Source of the DNA: Paraglaciecola chathamensis S18K6
GTDB taxonomy: Bacteria; Pseudomonadota; Gammaproteobacteria; Enterobacterales; Alteromonadaceae
Direction of reading: 5' to 3'
Length of the DNA stretch: 64,000 bases
NCBI GenBank assembly: GCA_000314955.1
Contig: BAEM01000029.1
Coordinates: 48,443-112,442 of the forward strand
Made by a program: the position numbers and the translations under genes. This document shows, one piece after another, positions 19,919 to 29,123 of this stretch. The notes beneath the pieces are model-generated. The model was not told the DNA's origin and made no database searches. It saw nothing but the letters and a program-made list of their open reading frames with translations. Position 1 is the stretch's first letter; every line of letters starts with the position of its first letter.

Positions 19919-20922
19919 TATTCGTCATCCACCTTCAGAACAAGCTTTCCTGTATTTTCACCGTTAAATAACATGAGTAAGGTCTCGGGGAAATGCTCGA
20001 TACCCTTTACCACATGTTCTTTCGCTTTTAATTTACCCTCAGATATCCACTTAGCCATTTGCTCAGCGGCTTCACCGTAGTGTTTTACATTGTCAAATAC
20101 CACAATGCCTTCCATACGTGCGCGGTTCACCAGAAGCGACAAGTAGTTTGATGGGCCTTTTACTGCTGTTGTATTGTTATATTGACTAATAGCACCACAG
20201 ATTACGATCCTCGCATGCATGCGAATTTGTGTGAGTACATCGTCTAAAATCTCACCGCCTACATTATCAAAATAAACGTCAACGCCTTTTGGACAATGGG
20301 CTTTAAGCGCTTTTTTAACATTTTCGCTTTTGTAATCTATCGCTCCATCAAAACCTAGTTCATCCACAAGATATTGGCATTTGTCTTTACCACCGGCGAT
20401 ACCTATCACAGTACAGCCTTTTAGCTTGGCAATTTGCCCAACAACCGTGCCGACTGCACCAGCAGCGCCTGATACTACAACCGTTTCCCCTTCTTTAGGC
20501 TGTCCTGTATTGAGTAAGCCAAAATAAGCGGTCATTCCTGGCATGCCCAGCACACCTAAATAGCGCTCTAACGGCGCAATACTGATATCAATTTTGTGTA
20601 AATCTTGAGCATCTGAAACCACAAATTGCTGAACCCCGCCGTGACCAAAAACATAGTCACCTTTGCGGTAATCAGGTGACGTTGATGAAATGACTTCACC
20701 AACGGTACTGGCGCGCATTACTTCGCCGATCTTTACTGGGGCAATATAGGATTTCCCGTCATTCATCCAGCCACGCATGGCCGGGTCGAGAGAAATGTAG
20801 GCGATTTTAACTAATACTTGATTTTGCCCCAACTCAGGTATGTCACTCTCTACCTGCTCCCAGTTCTCTCTTGTTGGTGTCCCCACGGGGCGCTTGGCTA
20901 ACAAAAACTGTGTATTTTTCAT
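19918..20922 (-). CDS. NADP-dependent zinc-free MDR oxidoreductase (CurA/PTGR-like)
   Basis: Medium-chain reductase of the leukotriene B4 dehydrogenase / curcumin reductase group, which reduces activated double bonds. The 334-residue protein has the PAMRGWMND segment typical of this group near residue 55 and the nucleotide motif VSGAAGAVG near 155, and lacks the zinc-ligand pattern of alcohol dehydrogenases. The frame extends to a GTG at 20940, but that codon overlaps the AAGGAG site serving the ATG at 20922, so I chose 20922. Stop overlaps the next SDR start. Confidence 0.9.
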   Translation of the reverse strand: MKNTQFLLAKRPVGTPTRENWEQVESDIPELGQNQVLVKIAYISLDPAMRGWMNDGKSYIAPVKIGEVMRASTVGEVISSTSPDYRKGDYVFGHGGVQQFVVSDAQDLHKIDISIAPLERYLGVLGMPGMTAYFGLLNTGQPKEGETVVVSGAAGAVGTVVGQIAKLKGCTVIGIAGGKDKCQYLVDELGFDGAIDYKSENVKKALKAHCPKGVDVYFDNVGGEILDDVLTQIRMHARIVICGAISQYNNTTAVKGPSNYLSLLVNRARMEGIVVFDNVKHYGEAAEQMAKWISEGKLKAKEHVVKGIEHFPETLLMLFNGENTGKLVLKVDDE

Positions 20923-20973
20923 ATTAAAAAACTCCTTCACTATACAAAACGCGCTGGTAATGGTTTAACAAAG

Positions 20974-22779
20974 TTAGAACCATGCTTCTTGCATCGCGCT
21001 ACAACTGTCGTTCATATTTGTTAATAAGGTGAAATCACGATTGATTGCACTTAGCTCCCAATCAATAAAATATTTTGCGGCTTGCAATTTACCGCGATAA
21101 AACGCTTCGTCGTCTTGTGGTAACTGCCCTTTCGCCAGTGCCGCCTCTGCGGTAATGGCTTGGCGGATCCATATCCAACTCACAACGATTTGACCAAATA
21201 TTGTCAAAAAGCAACTTGCATTGGCCAGCAATGCATTTTGGTTTTCACCTCGAAGTTCTGAACCAATCAAAGGAATAAGGGTTTGTAACTTTCCGAGATA
21301 AGGCTGTAGGTCCGCAATAAGTTGCTGGCTAACACTGTGTTGTGCTTTGGCGAAATCGTCACTCATGGCCTTTTGCAACGCCACTAAACCAGCGCCATTC
21401 GCTTGCCATAATTTACGTGTCATCAAATCTAATGCTTGAATGCCATTGGTGCCTTCGTGTATCGGGTTTAAACGATTGTCACGCCAGCACTGCTCCACTG
21501 GGTATTCCCGTGTATAACCAGAACCACCAAGAATTTGTATCGCTAAATCATTGGCTTTAGGGCCAAACTCACTTGGCCATGCTTTTACCACTGGGGTCAA
21601 TAAATCAAGCAGTTCGGCGGTTTTTTGTTTTTCTTCTGGTGTTGCGGCCGTATGTAAGTCGTCGACTAATCGAGCAGCGTAGAAACACAATGACATGCCA
21701 CCTTCCACATAAGACTTCTGCGCTAAAAGCATACGCTTAACGTCACCATGTTGAATAATCGTAGCGGGTTTGTCGGTCGGTTTGTTGTTCGGCGCAACGC
21801 GCCCTTGGGTTCGCTCTTTGGCATATTGTAAAGAATGGCGATAGCCAGCGTAACCCAGCATAGCGGCACCGAATCCCACACCTAAACGTGCTTCGTTCAT
21901 CATCAAGAACATGTATTTTAAGCCTTGATGTTCTTCACCTACTAAATAGCCATGGCAATCGTCTTTTTCACCAAATGACAATACCGTTGACGTGGTACCG
22001 CGATAGCCCATTTTATGAATAAGACCCGCAAGAGACACATCATTGCGCTGGCTCGGTTGGTCATTTTCATCTAAGCGATATTTTGGCACCACAAATAGTG
22101 AGATACCTTTCACCCCAGGAGGCGCTCCTTGAATTTTAGCTAACACAAGATGCACTATATTGTCTGACAGTTCATGATCGCCCGCCGAGATGAACATCTT
22201 GCTGCCTTTGATTCGATAGCTTCCGTCACCCGCAGGTTTGGCATTCGTGGTAATATCAGCCAAAGAAGAACCAGCGTGTGGCTCAGTTAATGCCATAGTC
22301 CCGGTAAATTCACCGGTCAACATGCGTGGCATAAACTTGTCTTTTATCGACTGACTGGCAAAGTTTTTAATCACATTAGCGGCCGCTACCGTCAAAAATG
22401 AATAGCCCGTACTTGAAGGGTTTGAAGAGGTAAAGTAGCTTGAACACGCCATCATAATCGTTTCAGGCAGCTGCATACCGCCATCTTCAAAGTCAAAGCG
22501 TCCTGCAATCAAACCCGACTCAGCATAAGTGTCAAACGCTTCTTTCACCTCAGGGATCATGTGTACTCGTTCCCCGTCAAAGGTAGGCTCATTTAAGTCA
22601 GCTTTGCGGTTATGAGGTGCAAATTTTTCTCTGGCTATTTTATCGGCCGTTTCCATGACTGCGTCAAACGTGCCTTTGTTGTGCTCGCTGTATCGTTCTC
22701 TTTCACATAAGGACTCAGTATCAAGCACTTCATACAATTGGAAGGCTAACTCTTTACGACTGACCAGTTCTTCGCTCAT
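20974..22779 (-). CDS. Acyl-CoA dehydrogenase, DmdC-like large form
   Basis: FAD-dependent alpha,beta-dehydrogenation of an acyl-CoA. At 601 residues it is the long type, like 3-methylmercaptopropionyl-CoA dehydrogenase (DmdC), rather than the 380-residue beta-oxidation type. Visible motifs are MALTEPHAGSSLADITT (FAD/substrate region), ISAGDHEL, GYRGTTSTVLSFG, the QILGGSGYTREYPVEQ segment and HEGTNGIQALDLM. The frame opens upstream to 22824, but the ATG at 22779 follows an AAAGGT site and matches the usual MSEE-type start. Substrate (methylthiopropionyl-, fatty or other acyl-CoA) is not decided by sequence. Confidence 0.9.
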   Translation of the reverse strand: MSEELVSRKELAFQLYEVLDTESLCERERYSEHNKGTFDAVMETADKIAREKFAPHNRKADLNEPTFDGERVHMIPEVKEAFDTYAESGLIAGRFDFEDGGMQLPETIMMACSSYFTSSNPSSTGYSFLTVAAANVIKNFASQSIKDKFMPRMLTGEFTGTMALTEPHAGSSLADITTNAKPAGDGSYRIKGSKMFISAGDHELSDNIVHLVLAKIQGAPPGVKGISLFVVPKYRLDENDQPSQRNDVSLAGLIHKMGYRGTTSTVLSFGEKDDCHGYLVGEEHQGLKYMFLMMNEARLGVGFGAAMLGYAGYRHSLQYAKERTQGRVAPNNKPTDKPATIIQHGDVKRMLLAQKSYVEGGMSLCFYAARLVDDLHTAATPEEKQKTAELLDLLTPVVKAWPSEFGPKANDLAIQILGGSGYTREYPVEQCWRDNRLNPIHEGTNGIQALDLMTRKLWQANGAGLVALQKAMSDDFAKAQHSVSQQLIADLQPYLGKLQTLIPLIGSELRGENQNALLANASCFLTIFGQIVVSWIWIRQAITAEAALAKGQLPQDDEAFYRGKLQAAKYFIDWELSAINRDFTLLTNMNDSCSAMQEAWF

Positions 22780-22911
22780 TTTTATACCTTTAATTACCTG
22801 TCGAAATTTACCTGTAACCACCATGGAAACACGACATATTATTGTGACGCCAAGTTAGGCAACATTCTTTTAACAGATTGTAGCTTCGCAGATAAAAGAA
22901 GCGCGATTAAT

Positions 22912-22925
22912 TGTCATATATGACA
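22912..22925. promoter_or_regulatory. Palindromic operator candidate between acyl-CoA dehydrogenase and glxA-like gene
   Basis: TGTCATATATGACA is a perfect 14-base palindrome located in the 223-base divergent region, 78 bases before the regulator start and 133 before the dehydrogenase start. It could bind a dimeric regulator controlling either or both genes; the neighbouring GlxA-type protein is one candidate, but AraC proteins usually prefer direct repeats. Confidence 0.4.
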
Positions 22926-23002
22926 TAATAATGGTGAATTAAGACAGTTATAAAAGCTGGTGATAGCTGCTAAAAACAGTTGTTTATAGTGAGGAATATT
23001 TT

Positions 23003-23977
23003 GTGTTTAAAGTAACCATTTTAGGGTTCGATCAAGCTTATGCCAGTGCCATAACAGGTGTATTGGATATTTTTGGTTTAGCTGGAATAACCTGGCAACG
23101 TATGCAAGGCCAACCTATCAAGCCCTTGTTTGACGTTCAGATAGCGTCAATAGGCGGACGCAACGTTAAATGCATAAACCAGCTCGAATTGAACGCTCAT
23201 GTTGCCATCGAGAGCGTCAGCAAAACCGATCTGCTGTTAATTCCGACTATCGGTGGTGATCCCCTTGAAGTCCTGAAAAACAATGTTGCGTTACTGCCTC
23301 ATATTCGGCACCACTATGCGCTCGGAGCAGACATAGCGAGTAACTGTAGTGGTGCATTTTTACTTGCTCAAGCGGGCATATTAGACAAACGCATGGCCAC
23401 AACGCATTGGGGTTACGCTGAGCTATTTGGCAAACTTTATCCCCAAGTTAATTTAATGATCGATCGCTTGATAACAGAACAAGACAATATTTTCTGTTCT
23501 GGCGGTGGGATGGCTTGGTTTGACTTAGCATTATTATTGATTGAGCGTTACGCAGGGCATGATATCGCTACCACGACGGCGAAAGCCCACGTGATTGATT
23601 TATCCAGAGGAGAACAATCAGCCTACGCTTCGCTGCGCACCAAAAAATACCATCAGGATGCTGAAATACTGACTGTGCAACAATGGCTCGAAGAGAATTA
23701 TGCGCAAAAAGTCTTTATCGAATCATTAGCCGCCACGGTGAACTTAACGCAGCGTACTTTCGTGCGCAGATTTAAACGTGCTACAGACCAGTCTCCTCTC
23801 TCATATTTACAAGGTGTAAGAGTCGAAGCGGCTAAAAAGCACTTAGAATCAGCAACGCACAGTGTTGAGCGAATTGTCAGTTTGGTGGGCTACGACGATT
23901 TAAGTTCTTTTACCCGTTTATTCAAAAAGCACACTGGGCTATCTCCGAGCCAATACGCTAAAAAATTCAGTCGGTGA
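23003..23977 (+). CDS. GlxA family AraC-type transcriptional regulator (DJ-1/PfpI + HTH)
   Basis: A 324-residue regulator with an N-terminal DJ-1/PfpI-like domain (about 1-190), including ASNCSGAFLLAQAG with the nucleophile-elbow Cys, and a C-terminal AraC/XylS domain (about 215-320) with two helix-turn-helix units ending in the consensus DLSSFTRLFKKHTGLSPSQY. It starts at GTG, 6-7 bases after GAGGA. It is divergent from the acyl-CoA dehydrogenase operon and may control it; the effector is unknown. Confidence 0.92.
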   Translation: MFKVTILGFDQAYASAITGVLDIFGLAGITWQRMQGQPIKPLFDVQIASIGGRNVKCINQLELNAHVAIESVSKTDLLLIPTIGGDPLEVLKNNVALLPHIRHHYALGADIASNCSGAFLLAQAGILDKRMATTHWGYAELFGKLYPQVNLMIDRLITEQDNIFCSGGGMAWFDLALLLIERYAGHDIATTTAKAHVIDLSRGEQSAYASLRTKKYHQDAEILTVQQWLEENYAQKVFIESLAATVNLTQRTFVRRFKRATDQSPLSYLQGVRVEAAKKHLESATHSVERIVSLVGYDDLSSFTRLFKKHTGLSPSQYAKKFSR

Positions 23978-24423
23978 AGTAAGGAGTCATACCAATTACT
24001 TTGAGCGCTTTCCCTGTGTTGCCATCTTAACGTCATAATGGTAGCCGAAGATTTACACCTACAAGCGCTACGTTGAGCACAGTTTATGCTTATACCAATA
24101 TCATATAGCTAATTTAATAAAGAAAGACAGCGGCATTTGGTAGCAATTCAGCTCACACAGCCTGTAAATACCATTAAAATCAAAGACATAAGAGCTTAAG
24201 ATAAATTATTTAATGAACGATGTCTGCTCGATAAGCAGTTGCAACATAAGGAGAAATGCATCAATTTAGGGCAAGTTAATTGCTCGTTGTTGTCGTTTCA
24301 TATTGGGTAAAGAGTAAAGTTTTAAATTTTTCGTAATTTTATTACTAAATAATTATAAAAATACGGAATATTGGTGTATAAATGCACAAAATCTGTTCTT
24401 TAATTACGCACGAGAGGAAAATC
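23978..24423. other. 446-bp AT-rich intergenic region with ATACCAAT words
   Basis: No credible gene. ATACCAAT occurs at 23990-23997 and again at 24093-24100, the same word that begins the mobile-element terminal repeats at 14970, 24733 and 34102, but the following bases differ. The 110 bases between the two copies may be another degenerate repeat element. The right part (24300-24420) is very AT-rich and probably carries the promoter of the CBM48 gene. Confidence 0.4.
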
Positions 24424-24732
24424 ATGGCTTTTAAGAAACAATATTTGAAATCTAAACCTGTTTGTAAGGTCACATTTAAAATCAGCAAGGAAGAAGCGAA
24501 AGAAGCAGACTCCGTCAGCATCGTTGGAGATTTTAATGACTGGGATAAAAGTGCGACTGTGATGAAGAAGCTCAAAAACGGTAGTTTCTCTGCAGCGATG
24601 GACTTACCGGTAGAGAATGAATACCAATTCAGATATTTGTTAGATGACAAAGCATACGAAAATGACTGGCAAGCTGATGCTTATACAATGTCGCCCATGT
24701 CAAATGAAGAAAACTCGGTGATAAAACTATAA
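24424..24732 (+). CDS. Free-standing CBM48 (isoamylase early-set / glycogen-binding) domain protein
   Basis: A 102-residue cytoplasmic protein consisting of one CBM48-type beta-sandwich. VSIVGDFNDWDKSATVMKK is the glycogen-binding loop typical of AMPK-beta, and YQFRYLLDDKAYENDWQAD the second conserved strand pair. It has no catalytic domain or signal peptide, so it may bind glycogen or tether a partner; this is inference. The ATG at 24424 follows GAGAGGAAAATC, better than the upstream ATG at 24382. The stop codon TAA is directly abutted by a mobile-element end. Confidence 0.85.
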   Translation: MAFKKQYLKSKPVCKVTFKISKEEAKEADSVSIVGDFNDWDKSATVMKKLKNGSFSAAMDLPVENEYQFRYLLDDKAYENDWQADAYTMSPMSNEENSVIKL

Positions 24733-24752
24733 TACCAATCCGCATTAATAAG
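24730..24752 (+). repeat. Solo terminal repeat of the TACCAATCC element family
   Basis: TACCAATCCGCATTAATAAG (from 24733) is identical over its length to the left end of the 264-bp element at 34102, and is preceded by TAA (24730-24732), the same trinucleotide class as the target duplication of the other copies. No matching right end is visible nearby, so it is a truncated copy. The TAA is also the stop codon of the CBM48 gene. Confidence 0.65.
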
Positions 24753-24757
24753 TACAG

Positions 24758-24789
24758 ACGCCCTACGCTTCAAATGAAACGCTGGGCGT
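24758..24789. terminator. Weak terminator-like hairpin between convergent CBM48 and GH42 genes
   Basis: ACGCCC (24758-24763) pairs with GGGCGT (24784-24789), with partial pairing inside and a TTTAT after it on the plus strand. It lies between two convergent genes. The T-run is poor, so function is uncertain. Confidence 0.4.
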
Positions 24790-24806
24790 TTATATTGCTA
24801 TATAGC

Positions 24807-26765
24807 TTACTTAAGCCTTGTAAATGAAACGCCAGGGCACGTTATCCCCTGCCATTCAACGGCTTGCTGGTTAAAGTTCTGTACTAGCGTGGTATTACCT
24901 CGTCTACTAAGTCTTAGGCCTTTGGGTAGACGGTAAGTTGTTATTCCCGCTCCACTTAACGCTTCGATTAAGACGCTGCTAATTAACCCTGCTGATAATG
25001 CACCAATGACACTTACCTTGTCTTTTTGGGTGACCGCAGGCAAACCAACCATAGGCCCATGCGTGTAGGTATGCGTCACAACAGCACTGGTTGCTTCATA
25101 ACTCTCACACCAAAGCGTTGCGCTAAACTCTGTCTTTGTATTTTCACAACAAATTGCTTGTTCTAATGTAGGACGAAGCGAATCAAAGTTTGCCAGTTTA
25201 ATGCCGACTATATCTTCGATTAATTCGAACTGCCCTTTGTTAGCAACACGCCCTGAATTATGACGAAAAGCCGTACGCGGGCCAAATATAATAGGGGTCG
25301 ATTGAGCTTGGTTTGTCAGTACTCGGGCCGTTTTTTCATCCATTAACGTTAGAGCGGGGGCAACAACCAGCGCATATTGTTTATCTGCCAATTGCTCGGG
25401 GTGAATAATATCAACATCAACCCCTAGTTCGCGCAATGCAGTGTAGAACATCATAAATTGATGCCAGTAATTTAAGTCTTTATTATGAGGCTGCACGTTG
25501 TAGGCCCATAGACTATTGTAATCGTGTAACAGCGCGACTTTTGCATCTACTTTTTCAAGTGCGAATTGGCTAGGGTCAAAGTCTTTCACTTCTTGATAAC
25601 CGCGATCAGCGCGTCCGTCTTGCTGCAATAACCCGGAATGCATGATTTCTTGAGCCATGTGGCTTGCCCGCCACCTAAAGTAAGTTACTGAACTTGCGCC
25701 ATGAGCCCACGCCTGAGCGGACCACAACTGAACTGCACCTTTGGCGGGTAACGGATTGTACTGCGCCCAATTAGCGTGACCGCATTGCTGCTCCATTATC
25801 CAAAAATCTTTACCACCTTTAATGCCGCGATATAAATCGTGATTAAAACTAACCAAGTCGGGGTGACCAGTGCGGGCGAATTCTGTTTTTGTTTCCTCGC
25901 TCTCCCAAGTAGCGAAAAACTCTAGCATACCGATTGGATAGCTATCCCAAGCGACAAAATCTAAGTTTTTGGCCACTTTGTATAGGTCAAACTCTTCGGC
26001 AAAAATAACGAAATTGTGGGTAATAAACCGATCCGGCGACAGCGCCCTAAGCACCTCTATTTGCAGCTGTTGAAACTCGTCTATCATGTCCGAACAAAAG
26101 CGCTGATAATCTAATACCTGCGACGGGTTGGGCTGGCGAACAGCCGTTAAATTTGGCGGACAAATTTGCGACCATTGTGAATAATCTTGGCTCCAAAAGG
26201 CGCAGCCCCAAGCTTCGTTTAATGCGTCCAAGGTTTGGTAACGAGCTTCAAGCCACTTAGGAAAACGCGCCGCGCTCGCACCGCCATAAGACACTGCAGT
26301 GCCTTCATGACCTAACTCATTATCAGTCTGCCAACCAATCACATCAGCATGTTGACCATAGCGCTTCGCTATCTCGGTTGTAATTCGTTTGCATTCTATG
26401 CGGTACGTTTCACAGGCATGGTCATAGTGACGGCGCGAACCAAATTTCATGGTCTGGCCTTGGGCATCAATGGCTAAAATTTGTGGAAACTTTTGTACTA
26501 ACCAAGCAGGAGGCGTAGCTGTGGGGGTACACATTACAATCTTAAGGCCTTTTGCAACATACGTTGCAATCGCATCATCTAGCCACTGCCAATCAAATAC
26601 GCCATCTGTAGGTTCAATTTTAGCCCAGGAAAATTCAGCCAGACGAACATATGTTAGGCCTAACGCTTTTTGTTGTTCAGCATGTTCCGCCCATTCATTC
26701 TGGGGCACATGTTCAGGATAATCACACACGCCAATACTTAATGTGTCGCTATTTGGTATAGACAT
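24807..26765 (-). CDS. Beta-galactosidase, glycoside hydrolase family 42
   Basis: Retaining exo-beta-galactosidase of family GH42, 652 residues. The TIM-barrel domain includes [12 protein letters not shown] with the acid/base Glu near residue 150 and [12 protein letters not shown] with the nucleophile Glu near 325; the middle trimerisation domain begins about 395 ([14 protein letters not shown]). There is no signal peptide, so it is probably intracellular and acts on imported galacto-oligosaccharides. TTG at 26771 could extend it two codons, but the ATG at 26765 is better spaced from AGAGG. No transporter or regulator is adjacent. Confidence 0.93.
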   Translation of the reverse strand: MSIPNSDTLSIGVCDYPEHVPQNEWAEHAEQQKALGLTYVRLAEFSWAKIEPTDGVFDWQWLDDAIATYVAKGLKIVMCTPTATPPAWLVQKFPQILAIDAQGQTMKFGSRRHYDHACETYRIECKRITTEIAKRYGQHADVIGWQTDNELGHEGTAVSYGGASAARFPKWLEARYQTLDALNEAWGCAFWSQDYSQWSQICPPNLTAVRQPNPSQVLDYQRFCSDMIDEFQQLQIEVLRALSPDRFITHNFVIFAEEFDLYKVAKNLDFVAWDSYPIGMLEFFATWESEETKTEFARTGHPDLVSFNHDLYRGIKGGKDFWIMEQQCGHANWAQYNPLPAKGAVQLWSAQAWAHGASSVTYFRWRASHMAQEIMHSGLLQQDGRADRGYQEVKDFDPSQFALEKVDAKVALLHDYNSLWAYNVQPHNKDLNYWHQFMMFYTALRELGVDVDIIHPEQLADKQYALVVAPALTLMDEKTARVLTNQAQSTPIIFGPRTAFRHNSGRVANKGQFELIEDIVGIKLANFDSLRPTLEQAICCENTKTEFSATLWCESYEATSAVVTHTYTHGPMVGLPAVTQKDKVSVIGALSAGLISSVLIEALSGAGITTYRLPKGLRLSRRGNTTLVQNFNQQAVEWQGITCPGVSFTRLK

Positions 26766-26938
26766 AACCAACTGCCTCTTGTTTCAATTTGTATGATAAA
26801 TATGATGTGAGGAAAATATAGAGTTATAGCAAGTAACGCAAAGACTATTTTAGCAATAAACGCTCGTTCGATTAATTATTCTACGCATTATATTGGGAGC
26901 ATCCTAGTAGTGGGTGTTCTACACTAGCGCAGCCATTA

Positions 26939-26964
26939 AAAAAGCCGCTAAAAGTAGCGGCTTT
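26939..26964 (-). terminator. Rho-independent terminator after etfA
   Basis: AAAGCCGCTA (26941-26950) and its perfect complement (26955-26964) form a 10-base stem with a four-base loop. On the minus strand the stem is followed by a T-run. It lies about 50 bases beyond the etfA stop. Confidence 0.85.
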
Positions 26965-27016
26965 AGTTTGCATATCAGAATAATAGATACACGAGAAAAA
27001 GTAGCGTAAATTTACG

Positions 27017-27943
27017 CTACAACGCAGCTTCTAATTGCGGTAAGACATCAAACAAATCTCCGACTAAACCATAATCAGCGACTTGAAAGATAGGTGCTTC
27101 TTCATCTTTATTGATAGCCACTATGACTTTGGAGTCTTTCATACCTGCAAGGTGCTGAATAGCGCCAGAGATACCCACCGCGATATACAATTGTGGGGCG
27201 ACTATTTTACCCGTTTGCCCGACCTGCATATCGTTCGGCACAAAGCCGGCATCAACGGCAGCACGTGAAGCTCCCATAGCCGCGCCAAGCTTATCTGCAA
27301 TGCCATCTAGCAATTTAAAGTTTTCACCGTTTTGCATCCCTCGCCCACCGGAAATCACTATATCGGCTGCGGTCAGTTCAGGACGTTCAGATTCAGTAAG
27401 CTCTGCGCTAACAAATGCTGAAATGTCTGAGTTTTTAACCACATCAATCGTTTCAACAGGTGCATTATTACCTGTGCCGTTAGCATCAAAAGTAGACGTT
27501 CGTACCGTTAATACTTTAATGCTATCACTTGATTGAACAGTCGCAATGGCATTACCCGCATAAATAGGACGTACAAACGTATCGCTACTTTGCACACCAA
27601 TCACATCTGACAATTGCGCCACATCTAACAACGCGGCAACGCGGGGCATAAAGTTTTTACCTGTGGTAGTGGCTGCACACACCACGTGACTGTAGTCTTT
27701 GCCTAATTCAGCAACTAACTCAGCTACGTTTTCCGCTAACTGATGTTCATACGCTTCGTTGTCAGCAACTAATACTTTACTCACACCATCGACTTCGCTT
27801 GCTTGGGCCGCGACGTCAGCGCATTGATGTCCCACAACAAGTAGGTGAAGGTCATCACCCATTTTCGTCGCAGCATTAACCAGCTTAAGGGATTCAGATT
27901 TTAATTGGCTATTGTCGTGCTCTGCATATATAAGAATTGCCAT
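27017..27943 (-). CDS. etfA: Electron transfer flavoprotein subunit alpha
   Basis: FAD-binding subunit of the electron carrier that takes electrons from acyl-CoA dehydrogenases to the quinone pool. The 308-residue length is typical. The C-terminal FAD domain shows [44 protein letters not shown] and [10 protein letters not shown], all diagnostic. Start overlaps the etfB stop as TAATG, so the subunits are translated in step. The neighbouring acyl-CoA dehydrogenase (21-22.8 kb) is a plausible electron donor. Confidence 0.98.
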   Translation of the reverse strand: MAILIYAEHDNSQLKSESLKLVNAATKMGDDLHLLVVGHQCADVAAQASEVDGVSKVLVADNEAYEHQLAENVAELVAELGKDYSHVVCAATTTGKNFMPRVAALLDVAQLSDVIGVQSSDTFVRPIYAGNAIATVQSSDSIKVLTVRTSTFDANGTGNNAPVETIDVVKNSDISAFVSAELTESERPELTAADIVISGGRGMQNGENFKLLDGIADKLGAAMGASRAAVDAGFVPNDMQVGQTGKIVAPQLYIAVGISGAIQHLAGMKDSKVIVAINKDEEAPIFQVADYGLVGDLFDVLPQLEAAL

Positions 27944-28692
27944 TAGATCACCTTCGCTTCGTTTTTCAATTTATCAACCAATTCAGCTACATCAGCCACT
28001 TTTACACCGCCTGAACGTTGCGCTGGTGGCTCAACTTTAAGCACCTTAACGTTAGATGTTAACTCAACGCCAAAATCAGCAGCAGCTTTCACATCAAGAG
28101 GCTTACGTTTTGCTTTCATAATATTCGGTAGTGAAGCATAGCGTGGTTCATTTAGGCGTAAATCGGTCGTAACCACTGCAGGCAAGTTCAGTTCTACTGT
28201 TTGCAAGCCACCGTCAATTTCGCGAGTCACTTTAACCTTACCGGAATCAATGTTCACTTCAGAAGCGAATGTGCCTTGGGGCATGCCAGTTAACGCAGCT
28301 AACATCTGCCCGGTTTGGTTATTATCAGAATCTATTGATTGCTTACCCAGAATAACTAAATCAGGGGACTCGTCTTCAACGACTTTCTTAAGGAGTTTGG
28401 CAATTTGCAATGAGTCTAGTGACTCACTGGTATCGATTTGCAAGCCACGATCAGCACCGAGTGCTAATGCAGTTCTGATTTGCTCTTGGCAAGATTTATC
28501 ACCAATCGAAACAACCACGATCTCTGTTGCTACACCTTTTTCTTTTAGTCTTACTGCTTCTTCAACCGCAATTTCACAAAATGGATTGATAGACATTTTG
28601 GCATTGGTTAAATCCACTGCACTATTATCGGCTTTAACGCGTACTTTAACGTTATAGTCGATGGCGCGTTTTACCGGCACTAATATTTTCAT
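27943..28692 (-). CDS. etfB: Electron transfer flavoprotein subunit beta
   Basis: AMP-binding subunit of ETF, 249 residues starting [20 protein letters not shown]; the frame is open 39 codons further upstream, but homology and a GAGGTGAAA site place the start at 28692. Conserved segments are [42 protein letters not shown] and [28 protein letters not shown], the ETF-beta signature. First gene of etfBA, divergent from the ETF:quinone oxidoreductase gene across a 431-base region with operator-like palindromes. Confidence 0.98.
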   Translation of the reverse strand: MKILVPVKRAIDYNVKVRVKADNSAVDLTNAKMSINPFCEIAVEEAVRLKEKGVATEIVVVSIGDKSCQEQIRTALALGADRGLQIDTSESLDSLQIAKLLKKVVEDESPDLVILGKQSIDSDNNQTGQMLAALTGMPQGTFASEVNIDSGKVKVTREIDGGLQTVELNLPAVVTTDLRLNEPRYASLPNIMKAKRKPLDVKAAADFGVELTSNVKVLKVEPPAQRSGGVKVADVAELVDKLKNEAKVI

Positions 28693-28727
28693 TTTCACCT
28701 CATTTGACAGGCGTTTGAGCAACAAAA

Positions 28728-28748
28728 AATGTAATTTAACATTACATT
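28728..28748. promoter_or_regulatory. Inverted repeat upstream of etfB
   Basis: AATGTAAT (28728-28735) and its exact complement ATTACATT (28741-28748) are separated by five bases. It lies 36 bases upstream of the etfB start codon, in a position suited to an operator. No specific regulator is assigned. Confidence 0.4.
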
Positions 28749-28774
28749 TACGGAATGCATTTAATTTACGTTCT

Positions 28775-28792
28775 GTTGACGTGCACGTCAAC
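28775..28792. promoter_or_regulatory. Perfect 18-base palindrome, candidate LiuR-like operator
   Basis: GTTGACGTGCACGTCAAC is an exact palindrome between etfB and the ETF:quinone oxidoreductase gene. TTGACGT/ACGTCAA-type half-sites resemble operators of MerR-family LiuR regulators, whose regulons in gammaproteobacteria cover branched-chain amino-acid and acyl-CoA catabolism; I recall ETF genes in such regulons but cannot confirm this here. Confidence 0.5.
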
Positions 28793-29123
28793 CCGTGCAC
28801 AATACTCACAAATGACCAATCGCAAAATATGGCGTTTTAAGGGTGGGATCACAGTGATAATTAATCCAATTCCAACGTAAAATGTAGATAATAACGCAGT
28901 GACTAGCCTAAATATTGTGCGATGGTAAATAATCACTGGCATTGTAATAGGTAGCAGTTAAGCCCTCTATAAATGTGGCTTATAGAAAATATATATACAA
29001 ATAAGTTGCGCTTTATCGGCTCTATCCGTAAAACAACAACCAACTAAATTGTAAAAATTGTGTAACAAACAAAAACGAACGCATTTTTTTAATTAATACA
29101 TGTTTATAAAAGAGGAGATACTG

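Larger units (their letters stand above)
28693..29123. other. Divergent etfB / ETF-QO regulatory region
   Basis: 431 bases without a gene, AT-rich, with two marked palindromes near etfB (described separately). Both outward-facing genes work in the same electron-transfer chain, so a shared regulator is expected. Confidence 0.6.
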
